Assembly (NCBI GenBank): GCA_015493675.1 | Contig: WGCR01000368.1 | Location: 1-10,316 of the forward strand | From: Anaerolineae bacterium | GTDB lineage: Bacteria > Chloroflexota > Anaerolineae > J102 | Length of the DNA: 10,316 nt | Reading direction: 5' to 3' | Shown here: piece by piece, positions 5,281-10,316 of the stretch | Position numbering within the stretch: position 1 is the stretch's first letter | Layout of the letters: each line of letters begins with the position of its first letter | Made by a program: the position numbers and the translations under genes | The notes under the pieces: generated by a model | What the model was told of the DNA's origin: nothing | What the model saw: the letters and a program-made list of their open reading frames with translations, nothing else | Databases searched by the model: none

Positions 5281-8200
5281 CTATTTCGCTATGTACGGCA
5301 GGATTTGGGTATAGCCATCGGCAAAAAGGACGGCCTGGGCTTCGTTATTAGTCTGGCGAGGTTCGTGGGGGGAAGACGCGATGCGCAAGGGGATGACGCG
5401 CACGGCCCGCGGGGCGTCCACTTGCACGGTGAGGCGAATCTCGCCGCGAGCGCCCGCAGCCAGCTCGGGCCAGGACCAGGTGAGCGCGTCGCCCTGCACC
5501 TGAGCCGGGGGCATGGCTTCGACAAGGCGCACATTCGCGGGCAGGGTAGCGGTGAGGACAACGTTCCGAGCAGGCGCTTCGGCGTTGGCGTTGCCATAGG
5601 CCAGGGTGAGGGTGTAGGGCTGCCGGGAGGGGAAAGCCGCCGCGGGCGCAGTCACCCACAGATCTGGAAACGCGCCGCTGCCCACCGTGATCTCATCCAG
5701 ATTCACCCACACAGGCAACGTTCCGGCCCGTTGCTGCACCTCGAATTGGAGCGTTGTCGTCCGCCCCCGCCAGGGCGTCAGATCGATCCAGCGATGCCGC
5801 CACGCCCCACCTTCGCCGTCTGGCGCCAGCGGAAAGCGCTCATCCCCGACTCGCACCGTCATGCGGTCGAATTGCGACCCGTTGTAGAAGAACGACAGGG
5901 TGGGTGCGATTGCATCTGCGGGAATCGTCACATCTCTGACAAGCGCGTCCCTCCAGTCTTGGGTAACAAGATGATCTCGCGCATAAAACAGATTCGAACC
6001 TGTGGGATTCTTTGCCACAAAATGCGCAGCGCCGTCATCGCTAACGACCACACTCGGATAAATTCCCAGGCCAATTCGGATGGGCAGGGCCTTGCGATCA
6101 CCCTCTACCACCCGAGTGTAAAAGAGTTCATATCCCGTATCTCCGGTGCGGCTCTTGCGGTTCCATAGAATGTGCGCCTGACCCCGGGCGTCCACTTCCA
6201 TTCGCCTGTCCATGGAATCCATATCAGGGTCCCCCAATAGAGGATCCACTACGACATCCGGCGTCCATGAGCCATCGGCCCGGCGCAGCCGATAGCGCAA
6301 ATCTTTCCCTCCTATGTAAAGCAATAAGTGAATGCGATTCAGTCTGTCGCTACGCACAATCCAGGATCGCAACCACTGTTTGTCCAGGTCCAAGAGTGTT
6401 TGTGCCTCACTCCATACGCCCTGAGCATCCCGTTGAGCATAACAGAATCTGGACGCACCTGTATCGGCGTTAGTGCAAACCCAAAACAAATGCAACATGC
6501 CACCTTTGTCTCGAGTGAGAGAGAGCCTATGATCGGAGATCGTCAAAGGATAATCCAATTGAATGCTATCATGCCATTGCCCGGTCGCATCGCGATATCG
6601 ATAGAAAATATGCGAAGCGATATTCGCTTCATGAAACCAAACCGCGTGAACGGTGCCTTGCGGCTCCACTACCATGCTGTACGCACGTTCTGTGGAAATA
6701 TCCTGCGCCACTCTTTCGGTTTTCCACACGCCAGCCGGAGATCGGATCGACAGATAAAGGTCCCAGCCATCAGAGGCTCGAATGATGTACGCCAGATAAA
6801 AATTCCCCTGGTCATCCAGGAAAGAACTTGTGTAATATAATGTCGAATAATGCGAAGGTAGGGGGATGCTTTCCGTCGGAGACCAGGTTCCATCTGCGCT
6901 GCGGGCCGTGTAATACCAGGTCACATCACCCCAGGCTAGATGTAGCCGGTTGCGGCGGGCGTCTAACTGCATTTCAAACAGGAGGGTGTCAAGCGGATTG
7001 TGAGAGATATTTTTCAATGAAGACCACTGACCATGGGGGGAGCGATTGGCGTAATAGAGCTCATAGCCGTCGCCGCCCGACGCGCCCCCTGGGAAAGTCA
7101 GATGCATCTCGCCCTGGGGCGTCATCGCCAATTTCCCTGCAACTCCCGCCCAAAGGGGCTCTTGCTCGAAACGGATGCGCTCCCCCAGCAACAAGGCTTG
7201 CCGTCCCGTATGCCGTTGCGTATCCGTGATCACAGCCTGGCCCTGCACTTGCCAACCCTCCTCCAACCCCTCGCCTTCAAAACCCCAATCGGGGATGAGG
7301 TTGTCGGCAGGAGGAAAGGCCACATCGAGGGTGGCGTCATCTCGGGCGGGAAAAATGGTCTGGGGCAGGGGCAGGTAGTCTGGCGATTGGAACGTCACGG
7401 CATACGCATCCGATGCGTCGGCAGTATAGCCTGCATAATGCCCGTCGTCGGGGCGGCTGTCCGTCTGAAAGGCCGGAGGAGAAATCGTCACGTCCACTGG
7501 CAGGGGGTGCTCTCGATTGTCCGTCCCTCGCCCCTCGATCTTCCACTGATAAAGGGTAACGAGATGCGAGTAAACCCAGGCTGACCAGTTGCCCGCTAAG
7601 TCCTTCGCCCGAATTCGAAATGCATACATTTGCCCCGCGTCTTCGCAGATCCTCCGGGTTGGGCTGTTCGGCGCCCCTTGATCTTTCCAGACCGCAGCGT
7701 CTGCTTCCCGCAACTGAAAGTGATAGATAGAGACTCCCGATCCCCCTCTATCCTTTGCCTGCCATGAGATCATCTCGCATTTCCGCAACATGGGTGGAAT
7801 CGGGTCAAAAGTGACGACAGGTGGCAAAGTTTCGATGGTGGTTTTGGTTTGATAAGTCGGGGGCCAGGGTTCCGCGTTTCCGGCCCGATCCACCGCCCGC
7901 ATGCGAAAATAGAACGTCTTGCCCGCCTTGCCGCCGCCATAGAATTCGGCGCTGGTGGCCAGGGTGCGTTCCCAACTTTCCCAAGGGCCGTTCCCTTCCT
8001 TCTTCTGCACTTCGAAATACGCCAGACCCGCGATGCCCACATCCTCGCCCGACCAAGACACATCGAAATACGCAGGCGACACAGGAGGCAACGGTTGCAT
8101 GGACGATTGAGGAGGCTCGCGATCCACATAGCGCCAATCGGGAGCCAAATCCACCCAACTATCCCCGTAGATATCCCAAAGCGAATGCTCGCTGTGGCTC

Positions 8201-9195
8201 ATGAACAGTCGCGTGTTTTTCAGATACAACCGGTTGTCCCTCACTTCATAGATAGCCTTCACCGCAATGAGATAATCCCCTTCCTCAGTCCAATCGCCAA
8301 ACCACGAATCCACAAAGCGCTGGCGAAAGTCCTGAATCACGCGAATCTGGCCCGTCGCCACATCGATGACCGCCAACTCATTCCAGTCGTCATCATCCGC
8401 ATCGTAATCGAAACCGATCTGCCGACCGTCGGGCGACCAGCGGGGATTTTGCAGATAGCGCAAGCCCGACGCCAACGAACGCACATGCCCACCATCGGCA
8501 TCCATCACCATCAACGAGCCATAACCGCCATCCCCTCGCCGTACGAATGCGATCTGTTTGCCATCGGGCGACCAGTCAGGATCGACATCGGATGCGCCGC
8601 CCGGATAGGTGAGCACTCTCTGTCCCGAGCCATCGGCATCCATGAGATAAATCTGATAATTGTCGCCTGTCTTCTTGGCGTAGCAGATCTTGCGACCATC
8701 GGGAGACCAAGCGGGATATATCTCATCCCGGCCATCAATGGTCAGTTGCTCTAGATTGGAGCCATCCACCGACCGGGTGAAGATATCCCAATTGCCCGTA
8801 CGATTCGACGTGAAAACTACCCGGTCCCCCGCGGTGGTCAGCCGGGGCGACGCGTCCGAGTTGGGATTGTTGGTCAATCGCCATAGCCTTTCATAGTTGC
8901 CGTTGGAAAGAAAGATGTTCCAGTCGCCATCCAGAAAGGACTGAAACGCCATCAGGGACGCATAGCCAAAAGGATAGGTCTTCGCATCCGAAATCTGAGG
9001 CGATTCCGGGCCGCGCCCCTCCTGTGCGGCCATCTGCGTCAGCCGCACATCCATATTCGCCTGCGCCAGCCAGAAGCGCCGTTTGAGAGCGCTGACATCA
9101 GGGCCGCCTTGTGCGGTTATTGGCTGCGTCATGCTCCAAAACGCCCATCCACCAACCAACATCGACAGGAAAAAAACAACGATACGGGTTTTCAT
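5281..9195 (-). CDS. Large secreted mosaic protein: PD40 propeller, FN3, jelly roll split by a second propeller, DUF11-like
   Basis: 1304 residues, complete. A signal peptide (K2-R4 then hydrophobic 5-20; likely cleavage after A28 in ITAQG) sends it out of the cell. A TolB/PD40 propeller covers about 75-350, with WSPDGR/K at 163, 208 and 253. Two FN3-like domains (about 360-550) carry DRAGNAEPW and DLAGNWSAW. A carboxypeptidase-regulatory-like sandwich follows (about 555-630; VDVTISP...DGHYAGYTAD). A jelly roll seems to start at 633-680 (NLIPDWGFE...TGRQALLLG) and resume at 1080-1173 (VRDVTIPADAIAPTLSFFYN...VNLDEITVGS). Between them lies a second propeller with repeated R-x-x-x-G-x-W turns (W724, 771, 824, 874, 928, 977). 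A DUF11/CARDB-like domain (1177-1290) and the tail ILPYIAK end it. No catalytic residues are evident; binding of a surface ligand or polysaccharide is my inference. AGGAGG lies six bases before the ATG, and the gene has its own promoter. Confidence 0.95.
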   Translation of the reverse strand: MKTRIVVFFLSMLVGGWAFWSMTQPITAQGGPDVSALKRRFWLAQANMDVRLTQMAAQEGRGPESPQISDAKTYPFGYASLMAFQSFLDGDWNIFLSNGNYERLWRLTNNPNSDASPRLTTAGDRVVFTSNRTGNWDIFTRSVDGSNLEQLTIDGRDEIYPAWSPDGRKICYAKKTGDNYQIYLMDADGSGQRVLTYPGGASDVDPDWSPDGKQIAFVRRGDGGYGSLMVMDADGGHVRSLASGLRYLQNPRWSPDGRQIGFDYDADDDDWNELAVIDVATGQIRVIQDFRQRFVDSWFGDWTEEGDYLIAVKAIYEVRDNRLYLKNTRLFMSHSEHSLWDIYGDSWVDLAPDWRYVDREPPQSSMQPLPPVSPAYFDVSWSGEDVGIAGLAYFEVQKKEGNGPWESWERTLATSAEFYGGGKAGKTFYFRMRAVDRAGNAEPWPPTYQTKTTIETLPPVVTFDPIPPMLRKCEMISWQAKDRGGSGVSIYHFQLREADAAVWKDQGAPNSPTRRICEDAGQMYAFRIRAKDLAGNWSAWVYSHLVTLYQWKIEGRGTDNREHPLPVDVTISPPAFQTDSRPDDGHYAGYTADASDAYAVTFQSPDYLPLPQTIFPARDDATLDVAFPPADNLIPDWGFEGEGLEEGWQVQGQAVITDTQRHTGRQALLLGERIRFEQEPLWAGVAGKLAMTPQGEMHLTFPGGASGGDGYELYYANRSPHGQWSSLKNISHNPLDTLLFEMQLDARRNRLHLAWGDVTWYYTARSADGTWSPTESIPLPSHYSTLYYTSSFLDDQGNFYLAYIIRASDGWDLYLSIRSPAGVWKTERVAQDISTERAYSMVVEPQGTVHAVWFHEANIASHIFYRYRDATGQWHDSIQLDYPLTISDHRLSLTRDKGGMLHLFWVCTNADTGASRFCYAQRDAQGVWSEAQTLLDLDKQWLRSWIVRSDRLNRIHLLLYIGGKDLRYRLRRADGSWTPDVVVDPLLGDPDMDSMDRRMEVDARGQAHILWNRKSRTGDTGYELFYTRVVEGDRKALPIRIGLGIYPSVVVSDDGAAHFVAKNPTGSNLFYARDHLVTQDWRDALVRDVTIPADAIAPTLSFFYNGSQFDRMTVRVGDERFPLAPDGEGGAWRHRWIDLTPWRGRTTTLQFEVQQRAGTLPVWVNLDEITVGSGAFPDLWVTAPAAAFPSRQPYTLTLAYGNANAEAPARNVVLTATLPANVRLVEAMPPAQVQGDALTWSWPELAAGARGEIRLTVQVDAPRAVRVIPLRIASSPHEPRQTNNEAQAVLFADGYTQILPYIAK

Positions 9196-9201
9196 GATCG
9201 T

Positions 9202-9207
9202 CCTCCT
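9202..9207 (-). promoter_or_regulatory. Strong Shine-Dalgarno AGGAGG fixing the start of the large secreted protein
   Basis: AGGAGG on the - strand, six bases upstream of the ATG at 9193-9195. It is a full match to the anti-Shine-Dalgarno core, by far the best ribosome binding site in the window, and it supports both the start codon and strong translation of this protein. Confidence 0.9.
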
Positions 9208-9234
9208 AGGAAAAACAGTTGGAAATCCACCCCG

Positions 9235-9263
9235 ATTCTACCGGATCAGGCAGAGCTTAGCAA
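9235..9263 (-). promoter_or_regulatory. Putative sigma-70-type promoter of the large secreted protein
   Basis: On the - strand, TTGCTA (9258-9263, four of six consensus bases) and TAGAAT (9235-9240, five of six) are separated by exactly 17 bases. Transcription would start near 9228, leaving a leader of about 30 bases that contains the AGGAGG site. This suggests the gene is transcribed independently of the glycosidase-like gene that ends at 9302. Confidence 0.6.
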
Positions 9264-9284
9264 CCCACTCCCGGGTTATAATTC

Positions 9285-9299
9285 CCCCATGCGATGGGG
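9285..9299 (-). terminator. Weak candidate terminator hairpin after the TIM-barrel gene
   Basis: CCCCAT and ATGGGG form a perfect 6-bp stem around a three-base loop, starting two bases after the TAG stop (9302-9304) of the gene on the - strand. The sequence after it (GGAATTATAACC) is AT-rich but has no true U-run, so only a weak or assisted terminator is supported. Confidence 0.35.
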
Positions 9300-9301
9300 C
9301 G

Positions 9302-10295
9302 CTACTCCCCCGCCAGCAACGCCTCGAAATCCCGGGCCGCCTCGTACATCTGCCCGAAGCCCGTACTCAGGCTGAACGCATCCCAGCGGCGGTCGCCCGA
9401 GCCGTCGTAGTCCAGGAACCAGATGAGGCTGCGCACCTGGGGCTGGGCGCTGATCTCCGCGTACGCGGCTTGCAGCCAGCCGGGCGGGTAGTTCTGCGCC
9501 GGGGGAATGGGGTCGTCGGGCGTGTAGGTGTTGGTGGAGGTGATATACAGGGGCAGACCGCGGGTGGCGTCGCGACTGTTGATCACGCCCAGCCAGTCGC
9601 GGTAGACGCGGAATCCCATCTGCGCCCGGCCCCACTGGGGGCTGTACAAGTCTATATGCGGCTCTTGCGCCCGCTGCTCCGGACTGAGAGCGGCCGCATG
9701 GGGACGGCCCGGCGCCTGGGCCGCGAAACCGTCGGGCAGGGTCAGGGCCTGGCCCGCGGCTTCCTTGGCCCGGGCGCTCTCCACCAATCGGGCGAGCAGC
9801 GTGTTGAAGTAATTCAGCCAGGGCGCGTCGATGCGGTAGGGAAACGCCCCATCCTGGGCGATGCTCCAGGGCTGGATGGGGCCCGCCAGCACCCGCAGGC
9901 CCGGCCGCGCCAGCTTCACCACCTGCACCGCGTTGTCCCTGCGGTCGGTCGCGAGGCCGCAGCCGTTGATGACCCGCGCCACCCACTCGGGCGTGAGGGG
10001 ATGGTCGGGCGTGGCCCCGTTGTAGCCGGAGCCCAGTTGCAGGGCGTAGATGCCGGTCAGGCGCTGGTCTCGGGCCAGACGCTGCAGATAGGCCAGATAT
10101 TCGGCCAACGCGGCCTCATCATCGGTGGGCGGCAGGGGCTGGCCTTGGTCGAAATCGACGCGCACGATGACCCGCTGGCCCTGACCCGCGTCCTGCTGCA
10201 CCCGCTGCGCCAGGTCATCCACGCCCCAAAAGGGTTGGTCGGCCAGGCGGGCGTAGGTTAGCTCCACCACCCAGCCGCTGCGGCCATGCCAGTCC
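9302..10295 (-). CDS. TIM-barrel glycoside-hydrolase-like protein, N-terminally truncated at the contig end
   Basis: The 331 C-terminal residues of a protein whose start lies beyond the contig end; the apparent Met at 10312 and MCIRDR come from adapter sequence. Native residues begin DWHGRSGWVVELT (first Asp = residue 1). The strand/helix rhythm fits a clan-A-like TIM barrel: GQRVIVRVDF (39-48), LTGIYALQLGSGYN (79-92), GLRVLAGPIQPW (132-143), HIDLYSPQWG (213-222), GLPLYITSTNT (246-256) and VRSLIWFLDYDG (287-298). In active enzymes the second of these normally reads like QxGNEPN and the fifth like (I/V)TETxx, each supplying a catalytic Glu. Here they read LGSGYN and ITSTNT, so both Glu appear absent. 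It may be a sugar-binding or scaffolding relative. A signal peptide cannot be judged. The TAG stop is 106 bases before the large secreted protein gene on the same strand. Fold call moderate; loss of catalysis inferred. Confidence 0.75.
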
Positions 10296-10316
10296 CTGTC
10301 TCTTATACACATCTCC
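10296..10316. other. Nextera/Tn5 mosaic-end adapter left at the contig end (artefact)
   Basis: The last 21 bases begin with CTGTCTCTTATACACATCT, the exact 19-bp Tn5 mosaic end used in Nextera libraries, followed by CC as in the standard read adapter. The - strand translation gives MCIRDR, a familiar artefact peptide at the ends of assembled contigs. These bases are not part of the organism's genome. Confidence 0.97.

Noticed and set aside
7849..8754. 301-residue open frame on the + strand opposite the PD40 propeller
   Set aside because: It is antisense to a conserved domain region, has no motif and has no ribosome binding site of note.
9277..9291. TATAAT followed six bases later by ATG on the + strand, resembling a leaderless promoter
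   Set aside because: The frame gives only 29 Pro/Arg-rich codons antisense to the TIM-barrel gene. The match is probably chance within an AT-rich gap.
9083..10261. 392-residue open frame on the + strand opposite the TIM-barrel gene
   Set aside because: It is antisense to two genes with clear domain homology and crosses their intergenic promoter. Its composition is that of a GC-driven shadow frame with no recognisable motif.

Overview
The window is a GC-rich piece of bacterial DNA from a draft or metagenomic assembly. Its right edge is not natural: the last 21 bases (10296-10316) match the Nextera/Tn5 mosaic-end sequencing adapter, so the rightmost gene is cut at a contig end and the peptide MCIRDR at its apparent start is an artefact. 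The best guess for the organism is Chloroflexota (Anaerolineae-like), with moderate to low confidence. This rests on the large secreted mosaic protein built from PD40 blades, FN3 domains, a jelly roll and a DUF11-like domain and ending in ...ILPYIAK, on the short interspersed repeats between genes, and on the palindromic element in the RHS gene. There is no rRNA, tRNA or other taxonomic marker to settle it.

Layout. (1) Positions 1-1237, + strand: the 3' part of an RHS/YD-repeat protein, open at the left edge. A 34-base block containing a perfect 20-bp palindrome shifts its frame at the end of the RHS core, so the reading frame stops early and the last core segment survives only as an out-of-frame remnant. 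(2) Positions 1276-1920, - strand: a complete NarL/FixJ-type response regulator with no kinase in view. (3) Positions 1921-2122: a gap filled mostly by two short interspersed repeats. (4) Positions 2116-4023, - strand: three hydrophobic proteins of unknown function, read in the order 4023 to 2116. The last two are joined by a GTGA start/stop overlap. The first seems to be read from a leaderless-type promoter and ends in a repeat-derived tail. (5) Positions 4140-5132, - strand: a predicted lipoprotein with a long Pro/Thr/Ser linker and an unrecognised C-terminal domain. (6) Positions 5281-9195, - strand: a 1304-residue secreted protein with two different beta-propellers, FN3-like domains, a jelly roll that appears to be split by the second propeller, and a DUF11-like domain. 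It has a strong ribosome binding site and a good promoter. (7) Positions 9302-10295, - strand: the C-terminal 331 residues of a TIM-barrel, glycosidase-like protein that seems to lack both expected catalytic glutamates.

All genes right of position 1276 are on the - strand, but the gaps (73-195 bases) and separate promoter signals suggest several transcription units. The shared theme is cell envelope and surface: one exported mosaic protein, one lipoprotein and three integral membrane proteins. I see no defence system, CRISPR, integrase, transposase, tRNA or riboswitch. The strongest points are the nested domain layout of the large protein, the palindrome that breaks the RHS gene, the apparent pseudo-glycosidase, and the adapter at the edge.
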